Assembly: GCA_027575765.1 (NCBI GenBank)
Contig: JANBPT010000131.1
Location: 1-64,000, forward strand
Direction of reading: 5' to 3'
DNA: 64,000 nucleotides
Origin: Tieghemiomyces parasiticus
Lineage: Eukaryota > Kickxellomycota > Dimargaritomycetes > Dimargaritales > Dimargaritaceae
Shown here: piece by piece, positions 1 to 9,969 of the stretch
Layout: each line of letters starts with the position of its first letter
How positions within the stretch are numbered: the stretch's first letter is position 1
Notes under the pieces: model-generated
Seen by the model: the letters and a program-made list of their open reading frames with translations, nothing else
The model's database searches: none
What the model was told of the DNA's origin: nothing
Translations under genes and position numbers: made by a program

Positions 1-246
1 CAGGACGGCTGGCGCTTCGTGGCCGCCAACTCGGCGCTGTTGGGGATCCCCACCCCGGCCATCACCACGGCCCTGTCGTTCTACGACGGCTACCGTACCG
101 AGCGCCTGCCGGCCAACCTACTACAGGCCCAGCGCGACTACTTTGGCGCCCACACCTACGAGCTTCTGGAAAGGCCCGGCGAGTGGGTGCACACCAACTG
201 GACTGGTCGCGGCGGTAATGTGAGCAGCTCCACCTACGACGCCTAG
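1..246 (+). CDS. GND1: 6-phosphogluconate dehydrogenase, decarboxylating (C-terminal part)
   Basis: The window opens inside this gene; the reading frame starts at base 1 and stops with TAG at 244-246, leaving the last 81 residues. The segment QRDYFGAHTYE and the tail around WTGRGGNVSSSTYDA are characteristic of the C-terminal all-helical domain of 6-phosphogluconate dehydrogenase, which oxidatively decarboxylates 6-phosphogluconate to ribulose 5-phosphate with NADP in the cytosolic pentose phosphate pathway. The His and Arg-region tail is known in the family to reach into the active site of the partner subunit of the dimer. The start, Rossmann domain and catalytic Lys lie outside the window. 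Identification is firm; whether upstream exons exist cannot be seen. Confidence 0.95.
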   Translation, partial: QDGWRFVAANSALLGIPTPAITTALSFYDGYRTERLPANLLQAQRDYFGAHTYELLERPGEWVHTNWTGRGGNVSSSTYDA

Positions 247-1187
247 AAAGTAGAGTGGGGCAGTCCATCTTCCCACTACCTGTGAATGACTTGCCACATC
301 ATTTGACAAGTTTGTATTGCGAATTTTCTGTCGCTATCTAGCGACCATTCATGTAGTAAAAAAAGCTAATCGTACGGCCATCTGAATGTCCTGGTTTGGT
401 GAAGTAGTACCGTGGTTGAAAGATGGTGCCAATTCTATCGGACTGGTCGGGAATAGGCGCTTGGGAATCGTAGCTGACGCTAGCATGGCATGTATTTAAG
501 CAGGGGCACTGTTTTAATGGATAGATTGTGGTGGTTCCCCGTGTCCCCGTGCCAAACCCGCGGGAAACGGTAGAGTACTGCCTGCAGCAACCCCTGCGAA
601 GAGCCCTTCTCTATTATTCAGCCGTGAGGATGAGATCGGCTTGCCAACCTCTCACGGCGGTACTTTATCGAGCTACGTACGCGCCTCCAGTTGAGTTCGG
701 CAGTGGTCTACGTAAGAATTCGAAGGCTTCGGCAGCTGTTACTGTAGAGATGCTCTTCTGCCGCATGATATCCGCATCAAGCCTCCGTCAAAGGTGCAAT
801 ATTGCCGGGGTGGGAATGACACCGAGGTGCAATCTATGTAGCCTTTCCGTACGTAGAAGACGAGAGGATAATCATGGATTTCGTATGGTCTTCGTCTGTC
901 ACTCCCCCTCCTCCCAATTATCTGGAATAGAAACGCCAGCATTGGGGCGGGCTGGGTACACGCCTGGTTCGCATGGGGCTGTGGCTAGGATTCCTTAGTA
1001 CCCCTAATGCTTCGAAAGTATGACCCAGGCCTCGACAGACCTGCTCTTCTTTTCCCCGTCCTCTAAGCCACCATGGTCGTTCCTATCGTATAAATACCCA
1101 GCCATTCAACTTTAACCATCTACCTCATAACTAACCCCGCGTAATAATCCTACAATCACCCCCAACCCTCTACCATATTCCCGCCAC
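247..1187. other. Intergenic: GND1 3' side and promoter of the CipC-like gene
   Basis: No gene is supported here. The open stretch around 528-998 lacks any recognisable domain. The right end is pyrimidine-rich and carries a TATA element before the next start codon. Confidence 0.6.
1089..1096 (+). promoter_or_regulatory. TATA box (TATAAATA)
   Basis: TATAAATA lies about 92-99 nt before the ATG at 1188, followed by a CT/CA-rich stretch with no other ATG close to the start. Spacing and sequence suit a pol II core promoter for the CipC-like gene. This is inferred from sequence only. Confidence 0.5.
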
Positions 1188-1733
1188 ATGTCTTACGGAT
1201 ACCAGGGCCCCACTGAGCCCAATACCCTTGAGGAGGCCGCTGCCATGCTCGACAGAAATCCTGAGTACCAGCAGCTTTTCGCCAGGGCCAACCAGGCCGG
1301 CCATGACGACACGAGCCATCAAGATTTGGAGTCCATGTACAACCAAATCAACCAGGCCGGCGCTCCCAGCCAAGGCGCCCAAAGCCACGCCCGCGGCCTG
1401 TTCAGTCGCAAGAACTCCGACAAGGACGAGAACAAAGGCAACGACATGTCCATGAAGTGGAAACTTATTTCGGGGGCCGCCGGTTGGCAGGCAATGAAGT
1501 GGTATGAGAGCAACCAACAGTCCGCGGGTAAGGAGGTCAACCACGCCTTCATGAAGAAAGCCCTGGCTGGCTACGCCATGAGCAAGGCAGTGAGTATGGC
1601 CAAGCAATTCGGGATCCACGATAAGGAGACGCAGAACAACGCCGCCAGCACTGCCGCTTCGCATGCAATGAAAATGTTTGACCGTAGCTCCAGCGGTGCG
1701 GCCCGACAGACCAACGAGCCCAACCAGTACTAG
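1188..1733 (+). CDS. CipC-like protein (DUF3759-type C-terminal domain)
   Basis: Single-exon gene of 181 residues. The C-terminal half (about residues 88-166) follows the pattern of fungal CipC-like proteins (DUF3759): GAAGWQAMKWYE, then GKEVNHAF and a Lys/Ala-rich helix ending near MKMFD. The family resembles the concanamycin-induced CipC protein of Aspergillus; its biochemical role is not known. The N-terminal half is Gln/Ala-rich and hydrophilic, without a signal peptide or membrane segment, so a soluble intracellular protein is expected. The ATG at 1188 is the first after the TATA element. Family assignment rests on remembered motif spacing and is moderately secure; function is unknown. 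Confidence 0.75.
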   Translation: MSYGYQGPTEPNTLEEAAAMLDRNPEYQQLFARANQAGHDDTSHQDLESMYNQINQAGAPSQGAQSHARGLFSRKNSDKDENKGNDMSMKWKLISGAAGWQAMKWYESNQQSAGKEVNHAFMKKALAGYAMSKAVSMAKQFGIHDKETQNNAASTAASHAMKMFDRSSSGAARQTNEPNQY

Positions 1734-2504
1734 ATGAGGTTAATCTATACCGATCGAGACAGCGTTTACCAGCAAAGGATGGGCGAATGTGTCGCCAAGC
1801 CCCCCCCCAGACCTTTCAGCGCCCTGGTACATGCATTGGTTCTAAGGTGACGTGTTTAAAGTGGGGTAATAAACGCCCGGTCCATCCAACGATATATAAT
1901 GGGATTACCTGGCTCTGGATATACACAAGGCGGTTGGCGACCTCAGGTGCTAATTTGCCCAGGCTTGTTTTTTGGTTAGACCAGTCCCAATTTTGAGGAA
2001 TCTATCCCCTCTTCTCACCCGTTTTCCGATTGACATTGATTTCGAGTGACGCACCGGACTTGATTTACTGTCTCGATACAACCCTAAATCATTTGACACC
2101 TCCGACTGACGGTGCGTTGGATGACGGAGTTTCGGGCTTGGTGGCCCTTGACGTCATTGTTTTTCAGACTCACGCAGCCAAACTACGCCCAACGCACTGC
2201 GATGCAAAAAAAGGGGTGGGGTGGTTGGCCCTCGTGGCCAGGAGGTGCGCCTCCTTCCCTCGTTTGTATATCTACCCTCCCCCTTGACGTGTGTGGGGAG
2301 AGGGCATGCCTAGCCTCTTCACCCAGTTATCCGGCCTACCTTCTGTTGCCAAGTCTCCACATCTCAACTTGTTCATAGCCCATTGACCTACTGATAGACG
2401 TTATACCACTCGAGCGCATTCTGAAACCCACCACGTCCGGCCCCACTGCATTCCACTGTACCCTCCCACTCACCACCCTCCCTATCCTATCACAGCCTGT
2501 CACC
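1734..2504. other. Intergenic: 3' end of CipC-like gene and DnaJ promoter
   Basis: An AATAAA at 1868-1873, about 135 nt after the CipC-like stop, is a candidate polyadenylation signal. The right part is CT-rich and leads into CACCATGG at the next start. No gene is seen. Confidence 0.5.
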
Positions 2505-3125
2505 ATGGTAGCCACCCGGGGCAGCACCTTTCCCGACTACTACGAGGTCCTCGGCGTCCCCGTCAGCGCTTCCGCGGAAGACATCCGCAAGGCTTACATG
2601 AAGGAAGCGCTACGCACGCACCCGGACCGCAGCGACCAAGCCAATGCGACCCAACTCTTTCAACGCGTGGCGGATGCGTACTTTGTGCTCAGCGACAGCC
2701 AGCGGCGCACCGAATACGACCGGGCTCGCCAGAACCAGAACCGCCGGTCAGAGTGGCAGCGGCAGCACCCTAGTGCCTCGCGGCCCTTCAGCGAGGATTT
2801 CTCAGCCTCCGCCGAGGGCGAGGCCAACGCTGAACGTACGTTCTACAGCGTGTTTGAGGACCTGCTCCGCCCCGAGGTCGAGAATCCCACTCGGTTCTGG
2901 GGGCCACTGGGCTACGCGGCCGGCGGCGTGCTAGGCTTCATCCTCGCCAACATCCCCGGGGCCCTTGCCGGGACGTTCGTGGGTGGTAAGCTAGGTACCA
3001 TTCGCGACAACAAGGGCAAGTCTGTTATGGAAGTGTTTGGTAGCCTGGACCGTAGTGCTAAATACCAGGTGCTACAGGCACTGCTCGTCCAGATCTTGGC
3101 TGGAAAGTATAACACTGGCAAATAG
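2505..3125 (+). CDS. J-domain (DnaJ/Hsp40) protein with a glycine-rich C-terminal hairpin
   Basis: Single-exon, 206 residues, start in a good context (CACCATGG). Residues 11-75 form a J domain with DYYEVLGV, the HPD motif at 39-41 that stimulates Hsp70 ATPase activity, and the FQRVADAYFVLSD helix. There is no Gly/Phe linker and no zinc-finger domain, so it is a type III J protein. Residues about 135-175 form a hydrophobic Gly/Ala-rich segment (GYAAGGVLGFILANIPGALAGTFVGGKLG) that looks like a membrane-inserting glycine-zipper hairpin; similar J proteins occur widely in fungi. The likely role is recruiting an Hsp70 to a membrane or specific client. The J domain is certain; the specific client and location are not visible. 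Confidence 0.88.
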   Translation: MVATRGSTFPDYYEVLGVPVSASAEDIRKAYMKEALRTHPDRSDQANATQLFQRVADAYFVLSDSQRRTEYDRARQNQNRRSEWQRQHPSASRPFSEDFSASAEGEANAERTFYSVFEDLLRPEVENPTRFWGPLGYAAGGVLGFILANIPGALAGTFVGGKLGTIRDNKGKSVMEVFGSLDRSAKYQVLQALLVQILAGKYNTGK

Positions 3126-3589
3126 AACTCGCCCAGGTCGTTCTCCGCCCGGCAGGGGTCGGTTACATACGGCTGCCTCCTATTTCACCCTCCATTGTAT
3201 TTACTTCGGAGCTTGGCCAGATGCATGTCGGCGTCGGCGAACACGTTGGCATGCTGACTACATCTATCAAACCATCCTTGGCTTCTTTGAACTGCACTAT
3301 CAGCAGATATCCAGACTCGGTTGACCTTGTGTTTATTATCTCACCCACCGCTTTCGTCGGTAATATTCTGTTCTATACCACCACCATATCAATTAATGGG
3401 TACTGTACGCTTGCATCAGTTACAAGTCAGCCAATGTATATATGTGGGCTCCGAAAATCACCATGTTGGCGAGACAATTAGAAGCACCTGCTAGTGTATT
3501 AAAAAGGAAACTGCGCAGGTCTGACAAAGGTTCCTTAACTGATAAGGAAACATTCGAGTACTACTAAAACTAAATCTAGGTACCAAACT
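3126..3589. other. Convergent intergenic region
   Basis: Lies between the stops of the J-domain gene (+) and the small secreted-protein gene (-). It should hold both 3' ends. Nothing else is recognised. Confidence 0.5.
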
Positions 3590-3931
3590 TCAAGAGAAGG
3601 AGGTGGAGCCTTGGCCGTCGCCCTTACTCGGGCCCAGCACAGCGTCGTGTTGCTCCACCGAAGCCTCATCCTCCTCTTCTACTGCCGGCAAGGAATTGGC
3701 CCATAAGTCCGAGCGGCAAAGACGACGCTGGGAGTTTTCCTTCCACAATCTCTCCAGACTGCTCCGTGCAACCACCGAGTGATAGCAGTAGTCTAGCACC
3801 TTACCCTCGACCATCATAGCTCCTTGGCTACTGCCTCTCAAAAACGAAGATGGTTCCCCACCGGTTGGGCGGGCCCCGGCGGTTAGGACGACCGTGGCGA
3901 GTAGACTGGTGGCGAGGACGATAGCGTACAT
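3590..3931 (-). CDS. Small putative secreted protein, unknown function
   Basis: 113-residue reading frame. Residues 1-20 (MYAIVLATSLLATVVLTAGA) have the short n-region, hydrophobic core and small-residue end of a signal peptide, with likely cleavage near Ala20. The mature part is hydrophilic, contains two Cys (near CYHS and LCRS) and an acidic segment EEEDEA near the C terminus. A TATA-like element at 4123-4130 lies about 190 nt upstream of the ATG. No family is recognised. Support for a real gene is the signal peptide plus promoter; no intron or homologue confirms it, so it may be a chance frame. Confidence 0.4.
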   Translation of the reverse strand: MYAIVLATSLLATVVLTAGARPTGGEPSSFLRGSSQGAMMVEGKVLDYCYHSVVARSSLERLWKENSQRRLCRSDLWANSLPAVEEEDEASVEQHDAVLGPSKGDGQGSTSFS

Positions 3932-5170
3932 TGTATCTGCCGATCGGACGTGGAGACGGTGAAGTATACCCGATCGATTAACGCTTAGTCGCTATGCGCG
4001 TTAGAACTCCAAGGTGGATACAACCTAAAATAAATAAGCATGCATATTTAGTATTGTGAGTAAAGTTTAACTAAGAGGCTGATGGTGTGAATAATGGTTA
4101 AATCGGGAGAATACAGTCGCCTTATATATAGCGATATCCGCTCAACGTCTAGAGTCCCCAATCACCCATTCTTTTTCTTTTTTTCACCCGCACACACTAC
4201 CCCGCCGCTCGGAAAGAGCCCCAACCCCCCCCTCTCAGCTGCTACGCTAAATAGAGACTGACTATAGCTTGCGCTATACACAGTGGCGGAACGAGAGAGA
4301 GGCAAGAAAAGAGGGTATGCTTTGTTGTTTTTTACACACTAGAGGTCGTTCCGGCAACGTTGCAAGCACGGAGACTGTCGCGGGGTGAAGCAGTGGGGAT
4401 GGTGTCAAACGGAGACCGGCCCGCCAAAAGGAAGCGAGCAGGGCGGTCGTCCTTCGCGTTGTGCAACCCACACGATCACACTGACGACCGTGGAAAACCT
4501 CTATGTGAATTCTGCTGTACCTAACAATCCATTGTCTGTGCTTCGGGCCTCTCGGTATTCTCTTCACCCAACGCACTCTGCTATACGTCCTTTGCACTAG
4601 GCCGCTGACTTGTTCTTCCCCTTCGGTCCACACGCAAGATTGCGTGATATCCCCTTCTTTTGAACCGCCGAGGTCGGCGGCAACGGATAGGGGAGTGAAA
4701 GCGGTGTGTGTCAGATACCTGCAGTCCTATCCCTGCAGCTGACCATCCCCCAAAGACCCACTTGACCCATCCTTACGTTCCACACACGTCGGGACCGGCG
4801 GCAGTAACTCCTTTACCTTGTCCGACTACGATGTATCACAGCTGGGGAAGCGGACCAAAACCCACCGGCGTACCCACCTGAACCCGAAGCAAGGGTTAAC
4901 GGGGCGCACTCTGTGGCTGCTGGCAACGAAAAGATGGCCAGCCAAGGTTGTTATTATTAGCATCTACGGATGGACAAGAAAATGGGAACCGTACGTCAGC
5001 CCGAACAGAAAAGCGACGACAACTAAAGTGAAGGGGGGGCATATTTTTGGCCATATGTACATATGCGTAGGCACCAAAACAAAACAAAATAGGATAGGGT
5101 AGCAATAAAGAAAAAGGGCAAGTAAATGTGTCAGAAAACATCCGCCGGGCCAACAGGGACACTAAAAGCA
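3932..5170. other. Intergenic: promoter side of small secreted gene and 3' flank of CBF1
   Basis: Contains a TATA-like box on the minus strand (4123-4130), a pyrimidine tract near 4170-4190 and a short inverted repeat at 4263-4278 (TATAGC, 4-nt loop, GCTATA). The open frame at 4274-4633 has no domain or coding character. No gene is supported. Confidence 0.45.
4123..4130 (-). promoter_or_regulatory. TATA-like box
   Basis: TATATATA on the minus strand about 190 nt before the ATG at 3931. It could serve the small secreted-protein gene. No other start-proximal element was identified. Confidence 0.35.
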
Positions 5171-6049
5171 TTACTCCGTGGAGGACTTGTGCCGCTTGGC
5201 ATCGCGCTGCTCTTCAAGATGCAGGCGCAGTTCTTCGTTATGAGCCTTGAGCATGTCGACCTGGGCGCTAAGTTCGTTGATGGCCTGTTCAGTAAGCAGT
5301 TTCTCAAGGGTCCACTTCTCGACGTTGGTAGCCTCATTATCCCGGAGCTGGCGAATGTAGTCGGCGGCCTGGCGCAGAATTTTGCCCTTGTTCTTCTCTG
5401 GGGTGGGCAGTAGGGTGATAAGCTCGTTGATGCCGTCGTTGATGGTCTCCCGCCGGCGTCGCTCCACCTCCTTGTGGCTCTCGCGCCGAACTTTGTGCCA
5501 TTCCGCACTGCCCACCGGGAACTGGTTGGTCGACTTGCGACCTCGGGGCTTACGCCCTCGTTTGGCAGGGGCGGCCTTTTCCGTGTCCGTATCGCCACCC
5601 GTATGAGAGTTTTCGTCTTCGTTGTCATTGTCATCCTTAGTATCTTCAGGGGGTGCGCTGCCGTCCTGGCCGGCCTCCGCTTGGGCCGCTGCGGCAGCGG
5701 CCGCCACCGCGGCGCGGTCAGCTTCGCTTGGATCTTCCGTACCTTCTGCGCCGGCGGCCGGCTCAGCAGTAGCCGTGGCGGACCCTTCGCCCTCTTCGTG
5801 GGCCTGGGCTAAACCTTCGAGGGTCTCCACGAGAAGCGCATGATCTGGGTGGGGCGACAGTAAACCAGGGGCCAGATCGACGGGCTGGGCAATCCCGTGG
5901 CCTTCAGTGTCGGTCTCGAAGAGGATATCTCCGTCCGGATATACTTGAGCCGGGGCTAGGTCGACGGGGGAGGCCTCCGTGGCTGGCTGATTAGAGCTTT
6001 GACTACCCGCCCGCTTACTGCGGCGCGTGACCTTCGAATTGTCGGGCAT
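5171..6049 (-). CDS. CBF1: Cbf1-type bHLH leucine-zipper transcription factor
   Basis: Single exon, 292 residues. Residues about 185-240 are a basic helix-loop-helix region whose basic part SHKEVERRRRETIND holds the His-Glu-Arg residues that read CACGTG. The preceding VGSAEWHKVRRE, and VEKWTLEKLLTEQ after helix 2, match yeast Cbf1 closely and separate it from other bHLH families. A heptad zipper follows at about 245-280. The N-terminal 170 residues are acidic and Ala/Glu-rich, with a short repeated PVDLAP motif at about residues 28 and 56, and a basic KRGRKPRGRK patch that is a likely nuclear signal. In yeasts Cbf1 binds CACGTG in centromere element CDEI and in sulfur-metabolism or respiratory promoters. 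Which role applies here is not known. Confidence 0.93.
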   Translation of the reverse strand: MPDNSKVTRRSKRAGSQSSNQPATEASPVDLAPAQVYPDGDILFETDTEGHGIAQPVDLAPGLLSPHPDHALLVETLEGLAQAHEEGEGSATATAEPAAGAEGTEDPSEADRAAVAAAAAAAQAEAGQDGSAPPEDTKDDNDNEDENSHTGGDTDTEKAAPAKRGRKPRGRKSTNQFPVGSAEWHKVRRESHKEVERRRRETINDGINELITLLPTPEKNKGKILRQAADYIRQLRDNEATNVEKWTLEKLLTEQAINELSAQVDMLKAHNEELRLHLEEQRDAKRHKSSTE

Positions 6050-8039
6050 GGTAGGCTAATTGGCGCTCAGATCAAAGCAGCGACCGGTGGAGTAGGAAAG
6101 GGTATCGATAGCAAACTGCTAGATGTAATGGTGGACTCAACTAAATCTCTGGATTTGATTGGAGCGCCGACGCGTTCAACCGTCCGGATCGATATGCTAT
6201 CCCTAAAAAAATTAACCAACAGCGTGGTGGGCGTGGGTGTTGAAAGACGCGTGGTTAATGGACTGGCACGAGGCAGTTTAGTATGGCAAAAAATGGTTCA
6301 GTAGGATTAGGAGCATCTTGAGTAGAAATAGGTTAGTGGATTGGTCGTCAGGCTGGAAGAGGCATACGAGCAAGCCCGAATATGAGGAGTGGGTAATAGG
6401 CGGTGGGTAGCACGGGATGAGAGCCCCTCCCCCAGGTCACCCGGATGGCCGGACGCACTTTCGTCGCCCGCCTAAGGTTGAGCAGCATCCGCATCGCAGT
6501 GAGTGTCGGGCGGGCGGCTTGGCAGTGCCGGAGACCATCAGCGCTAGACCCCGTGCCTCTTCTGCCGAAGGCCCTGCGTAAAGTACCAGGATTGGATAAG
6601 CAGACAGATGGGTCCCACGTGTCCAGGTCACTGGGCTCGAACCCCTTATTCCTAGTTGTCTAGGGCCCATAAGAGTGGCAGCAATTCAACTCCTAGAAGG
6701 TCAGGAGAGATATGGCAATATTTCACAAGGCCGACGAATTTCCAACACCATATAGGCCGTCATACTCGGCTGCCCAACGTCAGGTGAGGTATAGTGAGAG
6801 AGGTCTGGACCTACGCGGACCCGGGCGACCTGCACGCCGGCCGAAGCCAACTGGCCTCGAGGACGCCAGCGAGGGAACCCGTTCGCGCATCCCCAGGGTC
6901 AGGTGCCCCGGGTTACAGCCCCCCTCCCCCCTCCGAGGCCAAACGCGTGATGCCTGCGGCCACAATGGTGCACGTTCGGGACTGGCTTGACGCGGTTGAC
7001 TTACCACGTAGAGTATAGGATATGGCGAGGCCTGCTAAGACTTGGAGGGGTCAATAAAGCCGCGTGACTTTTGAATGTTTGGGATGAGCGAAGGGTAGGT
7101 TGGAGAGTGGAATGCGTAACGGATGAATAAAAGTCAGCCGATCTGTAAAAGTGACAACGTGACAATAAAGCGGACGGAGGATGAGGAGGAGGGGGGGGTG
7201 AAAAGAGTGGAATGGTGGTCAACAAGACATGGGTGGCGAGGGATGGCGGGAGGGGGGCGATGGCTAGGATTGGGCGCACAACGGAGGAAATATATTGAAT
7301 GTCCCATGGTGGGAAAAACAAGGATGTGGCGCTGTACCATTCGTATGGCGCTTATCGCCCTCGCTCTCGGCACCGATGATTATACTTCAGCACATGAATG
7401 TAGTAAGTTTCTTCGTTGCCACTTTACAAGACTTCTGGGGTGGATTTCACGCAGAACACAGTATGGTGGTGGTGAGGGGGGGGGACAGCTGAATAAAGGG
7501 GCACCATGCGCTACGGGTTGATTAGCTACAGGACCTGTCATGAATCATTCCGCTGTAAATAACAGCTACGATTCTGCAGGGACCCTCGAAATTCGTGAGA
7601 GGGACAAGACAAGGACTTCGGCTTGTCCAGACATACTCTTCCCAAATGCATGCCATCTCGGTTAGAAGCAGGTGGCTAGATAGAAATTCAGGACCTACAT
7701 CATCACATGCCGCATACGAAGAGGTAGATACCGCGAATAATGGCGCCGGTATGCTCGACTACCGCATATGCTAAACTCAAACGCCCAGAACCCTGGTTAT
7801 AAGGCCAAACAATATAGGCGCAAGGCTACTTGCTAAAAATGTGCCCTGTCACAACCTACTCGCATGCCGCAGCTATTTTCGGCATCGTTAGGCTGATCAA
7901 CATATACGCGGAGATAGTTATATATGTTTATATACAGTGGGCTCGCACCACAAGCAGGACTATAATTGTGGATATTCACATGTAGACCCCTCAGGCCCTG
8001 GCCACCTCCACCAACGTGCTTCAGGCTCACCCCCCTACA
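6050..8039. other. Long intergenic region upstream of CBF1
   Basis: About 2 kb between the CBF1 start and the 3' end of the Arg/Asp-repeat gene. It holds a CACGTG core at 6616-6621 and G-rich runs near 7183-7200 and 7470-7485. Several open frames exist on both strands but none shows a domain. A GTAAGT on the minus strand near 7000 could mark a 5'-UTR intron of CBF1. No gene is supported. Confidence 0.45.
6616..6621. promoter_or_regulatory. CACGTG E-box upstream of CBF1
   Basis: CACGTG core (context CCCACGTGTC) about 570 nt upstream of the CBF1 start codon. It is the recognition sequence of the protein encoded next door, so autoregulation is possible. A 6-mer arises by chance every few kb. 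Confidence 0.3.
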
Positions 8040-9327
8040 TCAAACTGTCAGCTGCTGGGTAATACGGTGTAGGTCAGCGTCCACCTCCTCCAGCTGTTTT
8101 GTGGTAAGATCTAGCTGATGTGTAATCTTGACGACATCCCAGGAGGTGTACTCACTCTCAAACTCGGCCCGTCGGACACGTTCCTCGATGGACAATAGCT
8201 CCTCCTGTAACCGCAACCGCTCCTTCTCGTAGTGCCAGCCTTCCGCGTCGTATTTGGCGGTGAGGTCGTCGAGGCGCTGGGCCACGGGGTGCCGCGGTAG
8301 AGTCGAAGTCTTTCCGCTGGCAGTACCACTAAAGTGTCGGTAGCTACTGCCGCCCGCGCCGGCCGGAGAAGCTCGACGTCCTCCAACGGCTCCTGTGGAG
8401 GCGGGGGGTGGGGGTGGAGGCGGCGTCGTCGGGGGCGGCGGGGGCAGGGCTACAGGGGTGGTGCCCCCGCTGGACCGTAGGGACGGTTGATGTCCTGACG
8501 CGCGGCGATGACGTGCGGGAGAATACCCTGTAGACCGATCGCCAGTGTAGGGTGGCGAGCGTGAACGTGAAGAGCGCCGCGGTGAGCGGGTTCGGCGCCG
8601 ACCGCTATCGCTGCGGCGACTCTCGCGGCCCCGATCCCAGTCCCGGCTTTGACGTTCACGATCCCGACTCCGATCATGGTCACGCTCTCGCTCTCTATAA
8701 CGCGTGCGGTCGCGATCGCGATCGTAGTCATAGTCGTAGTCATGGTCGCTACGGCGACGGTCACGTCGACGATCGTCATCCCGGCGGCGGCGTTCTCTCT
8801 CGCGCTCGCGATCACGCTCCCGACTCCGGTCCCTATCACGTGCCCGATCCCGGTCTCGCTCGCGTCCCCGATCCCGGTCGCTACGATGGGACTCTCGGTA
8901 CCGGTCTCGACTTTGTTCCGGGCTACGGCGTGAGCAAGTCCGATGGCGATCTCGGGACCGGTCCCTGGTGGGTGACAGCAACGGATCGTCTGACGGTGGT
9001 TCCGGTGGGTTACTAGGTGGTTCGGATGCGACGGGGCTGGCACTGCCGGACCATTCCCCGGGCTCCTCGTCCGACTCTTCAGGGCCAACGGTCGGCACAG
9101 CAGTCGGTGGGCAACTGCTCAGAAAATCGGGTGGTACGAGGCGCGGAGAATGGTCAAACGAGAGGGGTTAGTTTAGAAGGCAGCGCGTAGAGGTTTCGAG
9201 CCAGACAGCCATACACATCCTTCCTGGCTGGTAGCACCAATGGTCTGCCAACTTACGACGGTGGTGGGGGTGGTATATCCTCAATGGGCTGAGGTGTCAA
9301 CCCTGGCGTGGAGACAGGGTCGCTCAT
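8040..9327 (-). CDS. Arg/Asp/Ser-repeat protein with C-terminal coiled coil
   Basis: Two exons: 9327-9257 and 9114-8040 (intron 142 nt, donor GTAAGT), 381 residues. Exon 1 begins MSDPVSTPGLTPQPIEDIPPP; the longer exon has no ATG of its own at its 5' end, which supports the join. The middle of the protein is a run of RD, RE and RS dipeptides with DYDYDYDRDRDR, then an SRSRSP-type segment, polyproline stretches, and a C-terminal 80-residue helix (QRLDDLTAKYDAEGW to RITQQLTV) that reads as a coiled coil. RS/RD-rich tails are typical of nuclear RNA-processing proteins, so a splicing or mRNP role is plausible but inferred from composition only. The acceptor is a tandem CAG/GAG (exon start 9114 or 9117), adding or dropping one Ser. 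No family name is recognised. Confidence 0.75.
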
Positions 9328-9969
9328 CCTGATGGCGTCGATACTGGAATGGCCGTACAGGCGTCTTCAATGTCGGCGTTAGGTCAAATGTGAAAAGTAA
9401 CTGGGCAGAAACTAAGAAAACGAGTAAAGGACGCGAAAAACAGAAAAAATTGATGGGGCAGGAAAATATAAATGAGCCAAAGGGCCATGCGGGGACCTGA
9501 GGGGGGAGGTCTGTCTATGCACAACACCGCCAGACCTACCTGCCCTTAGAGCCTGCCACTCCACGTGGACTATAGAGTAATTTAGACGATGCGGGGCCCC
9601 TTACACCGTTTCCGCCTACCGCCGCAAAGCCTAAAGTTGTTCGTAGCGATAGCGCTTGTCGCTCTCGTTTTTCTCAGTTGAGACGGTGAGTGGCCCCAAC
9701 TGCTCCGCTCCATCCTAGGCTTCGTTCGAGACAACTTGACACGTACAGCGGCGGTCTTGTGCTACGGGTTGACTGTCGTACCAAGGGAAGAAACTCATTG
9801 GACACAGCAAGCCTAATCACTCTTACATCCCCTACCTCCTCCTCTCCTCCTCCCCACAGCTAGGCCGAGGACACTTGCTCACCTACCACATTCCCCGACC
9901 CTCGCCGTTCTGCTATTATACATTGTCTTCTCCCACTTTGTCACTGGCCTACATTACCTCACTCTCACC
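9328..9969. other. Divergent promoter region
   Basis: Lies between the start of the Arg/Asp-repeat gene (-) and PKR1 (+). A pyrimidine-rich tract (about 9825-9860) precedes PKR1. No TATA box near either start and no gene was seen. Confidence 0.5.

Noticed and set aside
528..998. 156-codon plus-strand frame
   Set aside because: No domain, poor coding character and no promoter; it lies in the gap between GND1 and the CipC-like gene.
4274..4633. 119-codon minus-strand frame
   Set aside because: No recognisable domain, no signal peptide, no splice context.
6625..6665. tRNA T-arm-like sequence (GGGCTCGAACCCC)
   Set aside because: The arm does not form a full 5-bp stem with a 7-nt loop, and no matching acceptor stem, D-arm or anticodon arm is found at the right distance on either strand.
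8450..9088. 212-codon frame inside the Arg/Asp-repeat gene
   Set aside because: It is an alternative register of the same repetitive DNA; the frame with RD/RS repeats and coiled coil is the coherent one.
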